The position numbers and the translations under genes were made by a program. The notes below the pieces were generated by a model, which worked only from the letters and a program-made list of their open reading frames with translations, was not told where the DNA came from and did no database searches. A DNA stretch of 5,911 nt from Clostridiales bacterium (GTDB taxonomy: Bacteria; Bacillota_A; Clostridia; Christensenellales; CAG-917), in NCBI GenBank assembly GCA_031282095.1, contig JAITEJ010000133.1, forward strand, positions 1 through 5,911, given 5' to 3'. Shown piece after piece: positions 1 through 5,176 of this stretch (position 1 is the first letter of the stretch; the number at the start of each line of letters is the position of its first letter).

Positions 1-2
1 CG

Positions 3-626
3 GACGACCTCGTTACAAAGGGTACGAACGAGCCTTACCGTATGATGACCGCACGCGCCGAACACCGCATATTGCTTCGCGAGGACACCGCCGATTTACG
101 TTTAACGCCGCGCGCGTTCGAGTTGGGGCTTGCCTCGCGGGAACGCTTTGACCGTATGTGCAGGCGCAAAGCCGAAATCGAAACCGTACTATCCCGCGCG
201 GCGCGCGAAAAACCTCCTCAATCGGAATTGGCGGCTTTGCTGAACCGCTTGAACGGGGAAACAGTGAAGCGCGGGATGACGTACGCCGAGCTTATCAAGC
301 GCCCTGAGACGTCCGTTGCGGACATACGGGAACTTCACGGCTTTGACGATATATCCGACGAGGCTTTTTTCACCGCCGTAACGGAGATTAAATACGAAGG
401 CTATCTCAAAAAGGAGGAAGCCGAAGTAAAAGAGCGCGCGCGTTTGGAGGAACGACTGCTACCGGCATATATAGATTATTCGGCAGTGTCGGGTCTGCGT
501 ACCGAAGCGCGGCAAAAGCTGGCGGCGCTTCGTCCGCAAAATATAGGGCAGGCGTCGCGTATATCGGGAGTTTCTCCGGCGGATATTACGGTTTTGCTTA
601 TATATTTGAGAACGTTGAATCTCTAA
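3..626 (+). CDS. mnmG: MnmG (GidA) tRNA uridine-5-carboxymethylaminomethyl modification enzyme, C-terminal part
   Basis: This is the 3' end of mnmG, open at the left edge: 207 codons in the frame that begins at base 3, out of a usual protein of about 620-630 residues. MnmG is a cytoplasmic FAD-dependent enzyme that works with the GTPase MnmE to install a carboxymethylaminomethyl group at C5 of wobble uridine 34 in certain tRNAs. The sequence shows the conserved NEPYRMMTARAEHR block, then LLREDTADLRL, then the C-terminal helical domain that contacts MnmE and tRNA, with KYEGYLKKEEAEV, LPAYIDYSAVSGLRTEAR and IGQASRISGVSPADI close to the end. The ATG at 42 is an internal methionine within the EPYRMM motif, not a start. 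The C-terminus ends where the family normally ends, so the gene looks intact here. The downstream neighbour is a transporter, not rsmG, the usual Firmicute partner. Identification is close to certain from these motifs. Confidence 0.96.
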   Translation, partial: DDLVTKGTNEPYRMMTARAEHRILLREDTADLRLTPRAFELGLASRERFDRMCRRKAEIETVLSRAAREKPPQSELAALLNRLNGETVKRGMTYAELIKRPETSVADIRELHGFDDISDEAFFTAVTEIKYEGYLKKEEAEVKERARLEERLLPAYIDYSAVSGLRTEARQKLAALRPQNIGQASRISGVSPADITVLLIYLRTLNL

Positions 627-732
627 AAAAACAAGACGTATAACCGTCGAAAAAAAAGACGGGATACCCGCCGAACGAACAAATATGAAACGGAAACTGC
701 GGTTTTCAGCCGCAAAACGTATGATAAACGGA

Positions 733-738
733 TATAAT
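733..738 (+). promoter_or_regulatory. Isolated TATAAT -10-like box
   Basis: This is a perfect -10 hexamer in AT-rich context, but the bases 15-18 positions upstream (CCGCAA and neighbours) do not resemble TTGACA and there is no TG extension. It may be a weak or activated promoter, or chance. Its interest is that an inverted repeat begins ten bases downstream, where transcription would start. Confidence 0.25.
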
Positions 739-747
739 CGGACTTCA

Positions 748-765
748 TTGTATGCGGCGATACAA
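748..765. promoter_or_regulatory. Inverted repeat TTGTAT-N6-ATACAA, operator-like
   Basis: Two perfect 6-base arms separated by GCGGCG form an 18-base dyad, the geometry of a site for a dimeric helix-turn-helix repressor. It begins ten bases after the TATAAT box at 733-738, so it would cover the start site of that promoter. No gene follows directly; the next supported start is at 977. It could also form a small hairpin, or be chance. Confidence 0.25.
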
Positions 766-921
766 AAGGTTCGGATAAAAATAGAGTATCGGCGCATTTC
801 GGTCGTACGGCTTAGTTGTTGCGATACGGAAGCTGCACGGCTCGGCTTAACGAATGTTACAGATAATACAAAACCACACGTTCGTTTGAAAAGATATGAT
901 AAAAAACCCTATGCGCTTGCT

Positions 922-950
922 TTGATGTAATGATACGGGAACCGCATAAT
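922..950 (+). promoter_or_regulatory. Candidate sigma-A promoter for the AEC transporter
   Basis: A TTGATG element at 922-927 is followed after 17 bases by CATAAT at 945-950, the optimal spacing for a housekeeping promoter, matching TTGACA at four of six and TATAAT at five of six positions. Transcription would start near 957, giving a short leader of about 20 bases that still includes the GAGGT at 961-965. The assignment is an inference from spacing and consensus only. Confidence 0.45.
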
Positions 951-976
951 TCAACTAAAAGAGGTATAATAAAATA

Positions 977-2002
977 ATGCAATTCGGTTTGACGGCCTCG
1001 TACGTAATGATGATGTTGGCGTTCGCGGTACCCGGCTACATTTTGATAAAGTCAAAAGCGGTCAATGAAAGCGCGATTAAAGCGTTTTCCATGATGCTGT
1101 TGTATGTTAATCAACCGTTTTTGTCGATTTATTCCTTTCAACAAGCCGATTACACTCCGGGTTTACTGATGCAGTTGGGCATAGTTTTCGGGCTGTCCGC
1201 CGCGCTGCAGGCGATAATGATGCTGTCGCTCTATTTTATTTTCAGGGGAATAGAACTTAAAAGAAAGAGAATCGTTCCGGTCATTACCGACGGCTTGCAA
1301 TCGGCGGAATCGGACGGCGCACGCGCGCTTTTTGACGAAACGGAGCGGAAGCAGACGGAACGTTACGCCCGTTCGCGCGTTTACGTTCTGACCTCGACCT
1401 TCGGCAACGTCGGTTTTTTGGGCGTTCCGTTGTTGCAGGCATTATTGCCGAACAACCCGGAAGCGGTTATATTTTCCGCAACCTATATAGTCTCTATGAA
1501 TCTGCTTTGCTGGACGTTGGGACTTACCCTCATGACGGGCGACGGTCGCTACTTAAGCCTGAAAAAATTGTTTTTAAATCCTCCCGTGATAACTCTTTGC
1601 GTGGCTTTGCCGCTGTTTTTTACGGGAGCGGAGCTACCCGGCGCCGTATATACGGGCATAGAGTTTCTTGCGCGCATGACTACGCCGCTCTGTATGCTGA
1701 TACTTGGCATGCGTTTCGCCACGGTCAACTTAAAGGAACTTTTCACGGACGGCGGCTTATACTTCGCGGCGGCGATGAAGCTTGTCGCATTCCCGCTGCT
1801 GTGTTTTGCCGCCCTACACTGGCTGCCCGTGGCTCCCGTTATCAAGGTCACTTTGTTTATATTATGTTGTATGCCTTCCGCAAGCGTGGTGCTTAATCTA
1901 TCCGAAATTAACGGTAAAGGTCAAAAAACGGCGGCAAACGTTATTTTGCTCACGACTCTGCTGTCCATAATCACGGTCCCTCTACTGCTTTTGCTGGCGT
2001 AA
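977..2002 (+). CDS. AEC-family (auxin efflux carrier / malate permease-like) transporter
   Basis: A 341-residue integral membrane protein of the AEC family (bile acid/auxin transporter superfamily). Such carriers move small organic anions such as malate or malonate; the substrate here cannot be read from the sequence. Hydrophobic segments fit the usual ten helices: roughly 5-25, 34-53, 63-89, 134-156, 163-187, 199-216, 231-247, 257-281, 286-307 and 319-340. Family landmarks are the unwound helix with NQP at 45-47, TSTFGNVGFLGVPLL at 139-153, TTPLCMLILGM at 235-245 and MPSASVVLNLSEING at 299-313, the two pseudo-symmetric crossover regions. A charged loop at about 91-133, probably cytoplasmic, is rather long. 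The ATG at 977 follows AAAAGAGGT (957-965) by 11 bases, slightly long but acceptable. The gene stands alone: 350 bases after mnmG and 459 before the next gene. Its family is clear; I give no gene name because the substrate is unknown. Confidence 0.93.
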   Translation: MQFGLTASYVMMMLAFAVPGYILIKSKAVNESAIKAFSMMLLYVNQPFLSIYSFQQADYTPGLLMQLGIVFGLSAALQAIMMLSLYFIFRGIELKRKRIVPVITDGLQSAESDGARALFDETERKQTERYARSRVYVLTSTFGNVGFLGVPLLQALLPNNPEAVIFSATYIVSMNLLCWTLGLTLMTGDGRYLSLKKLFLNPPVITLCVALPLFFTGAELPGAVYTGIEFLARMTTPLCMLILGMRFATVNLKELFTDGGLYFAAAMKLVAFPLLCFAALHWLPVAPVIKVTLFILCCMPSASVVLNLSEINGKGQKTAANVILLTTLLSIITVPLLLLLA

Positions 2003-2027
2003 GTAACGCTTCAAAAGTTTTGTTTCC

Positions 2028-2290
2028 GTTTCTTGCCGGCTTAGAAAACGCAAGGAAAGTCCCCCTCTTTTGCTGAACCAGTGAGTGTCTTTTACGGAAA
2101 ATCCCTCTCCTTCTTTTACCGGACGAGTGAACATTTCTTAAAAAGTCCCGTATGGCTTTCGCCCGCTTAAGGACGTCTTTTAAAAAGTCCCGTACGGCTT
2201 TTGCCCGCTTAAGAAACGTAGCTTTTGGGGAAATCCGCCTTTGTTTTTGCCGGCTCGAAAAACGCCCTTTTAAAAATCCCGCGTTGCCGT
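2028..2290. repeat. Degenerate tandem repeat array, about 42-base period, six units
   Basis: About six diverged copies lie head to tail. Each has a segment like TTTTGCCCGCTTAAGAAACG followed by TTTTAAAAAGTCCCGTACGG. Approximate units are 2028-2066, 2067-2110, 2111-2155, 2156-2197, 2198-2238 and 2239-2286. The unit at 2156-2197 is exactly 42 bases; its first half matches the start of the next unit and its second half matches the end of the previous one, with only a few changes. Outer copies are more diverged and vary from about 39 to 48 bases. Because 42 is 14 codons, a - strand frame reads 14-residue lysine/arginine-rich repeats (LKRAKAVRDFLKDV, LKRAKAIRDFLRNV, then weaker copies), but coding is unlikely. 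I do not recognise the family, and no conserved hairpin is shared by the units. Confidence 0.75.
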
Positions 2291-2377
2291 TGTATTTATT
2301 TCGGCGAAGGATAAAAATCGCCGGCGCAAAGGCAAAACGGGCGTTCCGCAATATATGTTCTTTTAAGTTTAAAATAC

Positions 2378-2406
2378 TTGCAATTGAGCAAATGCGGTGA
2401 TATAAT
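2378..2406 (+). promoter_or_regulatory. Strong sigma-A promoter of the SPFH/zinc-ribbon unit
   Basis: TTGCAA at 2378-2383, a 17-base spacer, and a perfect TATAAT at 2401-2406 preceded by TG at 2398-2399 (extended -10, TGATATAAT). Transcription should start near 2413, leaving a leader of about 50 bases before the ATG at 2462. The match to the housekeeping promoter is the best in the window. I find no sigma-W-like TGAAAC/CGTA pair in the preceding sequence. Confidence 0.8.
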
Positions 2407-2449
2407 TTAATAAAAGCATATTGCGGCGTTTCGGCGTGCGCGCCGTATG

Positions 2450-2455
2450 AGGAGG
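2450..2455 (+). promoter_or_regulatory. Ribosome binding site AGGAGG that decides the SPFH start
   Basis: A perfect AGGAGG lies six bases before the ATG at 2462. An in-frame ATG at 2447 overlaps this site and would encode MRRYL ahead of the normal N-terminus; it has no binding site of its own. The start is therefore taken as 2462, which also matches the MGF N-terminus of YdjI-type proteins. Confidence 0.9.
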
Positions 2456-2461
2456 TACCTT

Positions 2462-3589
2462 ATGGGCTTTATAAAAAAACAACTTTTGAAAGTTATCGAG
2501 TGGAAAGACCCGACTAACGACGTAATAGTTTACAGATACCCGACAGACGACCGTTACGCGGTTATGAACGGCTCTCAGCTCGTCGTACGCGAATCTCAAT
2601 GCGCGGTATTCGTACTGGAGGGTGTCGCGGGCGACGTATTCGGTCCCGGACGCCACAAGCTGGAAGCGTCGAGTCTGCCCATTCTCACGGCGATAAAAAA
2701 CTGGAAGTACGCCTTTGAAAATCCGTATCAGGGCGAGGTATATTTCATAAACACCAAGCAATTTACGGACAGAAAATGGGGAACCACAAACCCCATCATG
2801 ATGCGCGATAAGGATTTCGGCGTAATACGCTTGCGCGGTTTCGGTTCGTACGCCTTTGCCGTAAACGATCCCCGTGTATTTATGAAAGAGCTTTTCGGCA
2901 CTAACAAGCTCTACACCGTACGCGACATTGAAGATTATCTCAAAAAGATCATCGTTTCGAGGCTCAGCGACGTGATTGCGGAATCCAAGATTGCCGCGCT
3001 TGATCTCGCCGCAAAATACGACGAACTGGGCAAGGCGGCGCGGATATTCCTGCAAGAGGACTTGAACAATATCGGGTTGAAGCTGTCCGCGCTGTACGTG
3101 GAAAATCTCTCTCTGCCCCCGGAAGTGGAAAAATCGTTGGATACGCGGACGACGTTGGGCGTTTTAGGCGACAGCATGGACAAATTTACGCAGTATCAAA
3201 CGGCGTCGGCCTTGAGAGAGGCGGCGAACAACCCATCGGGAGGTTTGGCGGGAGCCGGCATCGGTTTGGGCGCGGGCATTACTATGGGGAATATATTTGC
3301 GGAGGCTATGCGTCCGCGCGCCGCGGCGGAATCTAAGGCGGCGGATATTCCCGCGGCAAAATGCTCCAAATGCGGCGCGGCGATTAAAGAAGGCGTGAAG
3401 TTCTGTCCCGAATGCGGCGCCAAACAGGAGACTTCCGTTTGTCCGTCCTGCGGTAAACCCGTTAAACCGGGCGCAAAGTTCTGCCCCGAATGCGGCGCGG
3501 CGGTTTCCGCCAAAAAAACGTGTCCGCACTGCGGCGCAAGTATGCCGGCGCACGGCAAATTCTGCCCCGAATGCGGTAAATCGACATAA
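2462..3589 (+). CDS. SPFH-domain protein with three C-terminal zinc ribbons (YdjI-like, 'virion core protein' family)
   Basis: A 375-residue protein starting MGFIKKQLLKVIEWKDP, the hallmark N-terminus of YdjI-type SPFH (stomatin/prohibitin/flotillin-like) proteins. Residues about 15-235 form the SPFH core, with YFINTKQFTDRKWGT at 94-108, FGSYAFAVNDPRVF at 127-140 and the helical part to about 255. A glycine-rich linker follows (259-276), then three four-cysteine zinc ribbons: C301/C304/C315/C318, C327/C330/C341/C344 and C354/C357/C368/C371. There is no N-terminal membrane helix, so it probably reaches the membrane through partners. In Bacillus subtilis YdjI works with YdjG, YdjH and PspA in a membrane-stress complex (established knowledge); the same role here is inferred from similarity and from the YdjG-like gene 95 bases downstream. 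The B. subtilis protein is, as I recall, shorter with fewer ribbons. It is driven by the strong promoter at 2378-2406. Confidence 0.9.
   Translation: MGFIKKQLLKVIEWKDPTNDVIVYRYPTDDRYAVMNGSQLVVRESQCAVFVLEGVAGDVFGPGRHKLEASSLPILTAIKNWKYAFENPYQGEVYFINTKQFTDRKWGTTNPIMMRDKDFGVIRLRGFGSYAFAVNDPRVFMKELFGTNKLYTVRDIEDYLKKIIVSRLSDVIAESKIAALDLAAKYDELGKAARIFLQEDLNNIGLKLSALYVENLSLPPEVEKSLDTRTTLGVLGDSMDKFTQYQTASALREAANNPSGGLAGAGIGLGAGITMGNIFAEAMRPRAAAESKAADIPAAKCSKCGAAIKEGVKFCPECGAKQETSVCPSCGKPVKPGAKFCPECGAAVSAKKTCPHCGASMPAHGKFCPECGKST
3398..3579 (+). repeat. In-frame zinc-knuckle DNA repeat, three copies
   Basis: A 23-base segment encoding the core KFCPECG recurs at 3398-3420, 3476-3498 and 3557-3579. The first two copies differ at one base; the third differs from the second at three. 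The spacings are 78 and 81 bases, so each unit is one whole zinc ribbon of 26-27 codons. This suggests that the ribbons multiplied by tandem duplication within the SPFH gene, although strong conservation of the protein motif would also keep the DNA alike. Confidence 0.75.
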
Positions 3590-3673
3590 GACGTATCGCA
3601 GTTACAAAAGCGGCTTTTTTATCCGCGCGGACAGCGCCGCCTTATAACTTACATACGGCAAAGGTAGCGGAAC

Positions 3674-3679
3674 GGTGAT
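3674..3679 (+). promoter_or_regulatory. Ribosome binding site GGTGAT for the YdjG-like gene
   Basis: GGTGAT is complementary to the 16S rRNA tail in a register displaced from the usual AGGAGG, and sits five bases before the ATG at 3685. It supports that start. The 95-base gap before this gene contains paired GCGGC/GCCGC arms (3610-3614 and 3636-3640) enclosing TCCGCGCGGA, but no T-run follows, so read-through from the SPFH gene is likely. Confidence 0.6.
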
Positions 3680-3684
3680 TTAAT

Positions 3685-4734
3685 ATGAGCAACGTCGATA
3701 TTGTTAAATGTGAAACGTGCGGCGCGGATTTGGTTTTTGACCCCGTGAAAGGAGTGTTGGAATGTCCGTATTGCCGCAATAACGTCCAAATAGCCGCCGA
3801 AACCGCCTTTGACAGGGATTATTTCGCGTACGAGAACTTCGGAGGCACTGAGAGTTTCGGCATCGATTTTAAATGTCCGAACTGTAACGCCGACGTGGTT
3901 TTTGAGAAGGAAAGCGCGGGTCCGTGCCCGTTCTGCGGAGCGACCTGCGTCCTTGATAAATCCGCCCTGCCGGGTATTAAGCCCGACTCCTTACTGCCGT
4001 TCGCGGTGGACAAGACAGGCGCGGCGGATTCCGGAAAAAAATGGATAAAGAAAAAATGGTTCGCTCCGTCGGCGGCTAAAAAGGCTTTTACCGTAGACAA
4101 CATAAACGGAGTTTACGCGCCCTGCTTCAGCTTTACCGCCGATACTTTTTCTTCGTATGAGGGCAGGCTGGGCGAACATTATACCGTCGTCGTGGGCAGC
4201 GGCAAAAACCGTCATACCGAAACCAGAACCCGTTGGTTTAAGGTCTCCGGCGTTTATTCGGCGCTTTTGCGCGATATAGTTATCGAATCGAGCAGTCATC
4301 TCGACCAAAAACAAATGGATAAGATAGGACCGTTCGACGTTCCCAACGCTGTGAGCTTTAAAAAAGAGTTTTTGGCGGGATTTTCGGCGGAACGTCATAA
4401 CGAAACCATTAAGGAATGTTTCGGCGCGGCGCGGCAAAAAATGTCCGACGTCATACGCAAGGATATATTGAAAAAATACCGCTACGACGTAATAGACTAC
4501 CTTAACGTAAACACTACATATAAAACCGTTCGGTTCAGGCACATTCTTATGCCGCTGTGGGTTTGCGCCTACAAATTCAAGCAAAAGGTATATAACTTCT
4601 TTGTGAACGGCCGCACGGGCAAATCAGCCGGAAAATATCCGCTCTCTCCTGCGCGAGTGGCTTCGGCTGTCATAGTCGGCTTAGCCGTGGTTATGGGTAT
4701 ACTGTATTTGGTTTACAATTTGGCAATGAACTGA
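3685..4734 (+). CDS. Membrane-anchored double zinc-ribbon protein (YdjG-like, TFIIB-type zinc ribbon)
   Basis: A 349-residue protein with two N-terminal zinc ribbons, C9/C12/C27/C30 and C64/C67/C81/C84, a mixed central domain of about 100-300, and one C-terminal membrane helix at about 325-346 (ASAVIVGLAVVMGILYLVYN). The segment LMPLWVCAYKFKQKVYNFFV followed by NGRTGK (288-313) is characteristic of the YdjG-like family, which databases sometimes label as helicase- or primosome-like because of the ribbons; nothing here indicates a helicase. In Bacillus subtilis YdjG is a membrane protein that, with YdjH, recruits YdjI and PspA under membrane stress (established knowledge). The gene directly follows the YdjI-like gene and probably shares its transcript, although the order is reversed compared with B. 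subtilis (ydjG-ydjH-ydjI). With the zinc ribbons in the cytoplasm, it would anchor the soluble SPFH partner at the membrane; that role is inferred. Four more cysteines (88, 147, 245, 294) are not in ribbon spacing. Confidence 0.85.
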   Translation: MSNVDIVKCETCGADLVFDPVKGVLECPYCRNNVQIAAETAFDRDYFAYENFGGTESFGIDFKCPNCNADVVFEKESAGPCPFCGATCVLDKSALPGIKPDSLLPFAVDKTGAADSGKKWIKKKWFAPSAAKKAFTVDNINGVYAPCFSFTADTFSSYEGRLGEHYTVVVGSGKNRHTETRTRWFKVSGVYSALLRDIVIESSSHLDQKQMDKIGPFDVPNAVSFKKEFLAGFSAERHNETIKECFGAARQKMSDVIRKDILKKYRYDVIDYLNVNTTYKTVRFRHILMPLWVCAYKFKQKVYNFFVNGRTGKSAGKYPLSPARVASAVIVGLAVVMGILYLVYNLAMN

Positions 4735-4745
4735 CGGTCGACCGT
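4734..4745. other. 12-base perfect palindrome at the end of the YdjG-like gene
   Basis: ACGGTCGACCGT starts on the last base of the TGA stop and is followed by TTTCGC. It could form a four-pair stem with a TCGA loop, but the T-run is only three bases, so it is a poor intrinsic terminator. It may be a protein-binding dyad or chance. No better terminator is visible after this gene. Confidence 0.3.
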
Positions 4746-4858
4746 TTCGCGCCGGGCGCAGTCGCCGCCGCCGTATCTTTGATATTTTTCATGCGATGCG
4801 TCAGCGCTTTCGTGAATGAGAAAACGGTTAAGCGCGGAAGTATTTCAATATATTCACG

Positions 4859-4876
4859 CGCGGCGTTAACGCCGCG
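4859..4876. promoter_or_regulatory. 18-base perfect palindrome upstream of the DUF1858 gene
   Basis: CGCGGCGTTAACGCCGCG is fully self-complementary: 7-base GC-rich arms around TTAA. It ends 48 bases before the ATG at 4925, and AT-rich -10-like boxes (CATAAT at 4886-4891, TATAGT at 4891-4896) follow at the distance where its centre would be a -35 region. It could be a repressor operator over the promoter. As RNA it would be a stable GC hairpin, but no T-run follows, so a terminator is less likely. Confidence 0.5.
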
Positions 4877-4912
4877 ATAAACGGACATAATATAGTGCGC
4901 CTTACTGCGCCG

Positions 4913-4918
4913 AAGGAG
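4913..4918 (+). promoter_or_regulatory. Ribosome binding site AAGGAG of the DUF1858 gene
   Basis: AAGGAG lies six bases before the ATG at 4925. It settles the start against an in-frame GTG at 4895, which has no binding site and would place this site inside the coding region. Confidence 0.85.
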
Positions 4919-4924
4919 AATAAT

Positions 4925-5125
4925 ATGAAAATAAACAAAAATATGTTAATAGCCGAAGTGTTGGAAAATGCCGAGGATATAGACGGGGTCATCGCAGAGT
5001 TGAACGACTTGGGTATGCACTGCCTGCATTGCGCTCTCGCCCACGGTGAAACCCTGGCACAAGCCGCCGCCGTTCACGGACAAAACGTAGACGATGTGGT
5101 CGCTAAAATAAATAAGTATTGTTAA
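4925..5125 (+). CDS. DUF1858 / hybrid-cluster-protein-associated redox disulfide domain protein
   Basis: A 66-residue single-domain protein. It begins MKINKNMLIAEVLENAEDID, then has the family core GMHCLHCALAHGETLAQAAA (30-49) with C33-x-x-C36, and ends with a short helix and a terminal cysteine, C66. The family (DUF1858; TIGR03980 in my recollection) is small, cytoplasmic and common in anaerobes, named for fusions or gene neighbours with the hybrid cluster protein; the CxxC is thought to be redox active or metal binding, but its biochemical role is not settled. No hybrid cluster protein gene is in the window, so its partner is unknown. The length is near the family norm, so the gene looks complete. 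It is probably its own unit, since gaps of 190 and 208 bases flank it and a palindrome sits upstream. The terminal cysteine is unusual compared with the members I remember. Confidence 0.88.
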   Translation: MKINKNMLIAEVLENAEDIDGVIAELNDLGMHCLHCALAHGETLAQAAAVHGQNVDDVVAKINKYC

Positions 5126-5159
5126 CTGATTTTTCGCTCACAGGTGCTTTGTTTTAACG

Positions 5160-5171
5160 TACGCGAGCGTA
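5160..5171. other. Short inverted repeat TACGC-GA-GCGTA after the DUF1858 gene
   Basis: Five-base arms with a two-base spacer lie 35 bases after the DUF1858 stop. There is no T-run behind it, so it is a weak terminator candidate at best, and a 2-base loop is sterically poor for a hairpin. It borders the direct-repeat cluster that starts at 5177. Confidence 0.2.
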
Positions 5172-5176
5172 TGATC

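Larger units (their letters stand above)
627..976. other. Intergenic region with no convincing gene
   Basis: This 350-base gap between mnmG and the transporter has no ORF I trust. An 81-codon frame at 685-930 lacks a ribosome binding site and gives a strongly basic, low-complexity product unlike any family I know. Visible signals are short runs of A after the mnmG stop, a small hairpin (TGCGG, 7-base loop, CCGCA at 698-714), a TATAAT box at 733-738, an inverted repeat at 748-765, and a promoter-like pair at 922-950. I see no strong GC hairpin followed by a T-run to end mnmG transcription on the + strand. Confidence 0.6.
2003..2461. other. Long intergenic region: repeat array plus downstream promoter
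   Basis: This 459-base gap separates the transporter from the SPFH gene. About 2028-2290 is a degenerate tandem array, about 2291-2370 is unassigned, and 2378-2461 carries the promoter and leader of the SPFH gene. Open frames exist on both strands through the array (1971-2351 on the - strand, 2152-2400 on the + strand), but the first starts at TTG and overlaps the transporter end, and neither has a ribosome binding site. Both stay open probably because the repeat unit is poor in stop codons. I see no clear intrinsic terminator for the transporter. Confidence 0.7.

Noticed and set aside
630..650. Possible minus-strand terminator (GACG/CGTC arms with an A-run on the + strand)
   Set aside because: The stem is only four pairs and no minus-strand gene exists that would need a terminator there.
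685..930. An 81-codon frame in the gap before the transporter
   Set aside because: It has no ribosome binding site, a highly basic composition without domain or membrane features, and overlaps candidate regulatory elements; no resemblance to a known family.
2152..2400. An 82-codon + strand frame through the tandem array
   Set aside because: Starts within a repeat unit without a ribosome binding site and runs into the SPFH promoter; its openness follows from the stop-poor repeat.
2369..3055. A 228-codon minus-strand frame
   Set aside because: It lies antisense to the well-supported SPFH gene and has no family features; it is a codon-usage shadow.
3991..4584. A 197-codon minus-strand frame
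   Set aside because: Antisense to the YdjG-like gene, whose zinc ribbons and membrane helix are clear; the opposite frame shows nothing recognisable.
4804..4835. Inverted repeat GCGCTT ... AAGCGC
   Set aside because: Arms of six bases separated by 20 bases with no supporting pairs inside; easily expected by chance in GC-rich intergenic DNA.
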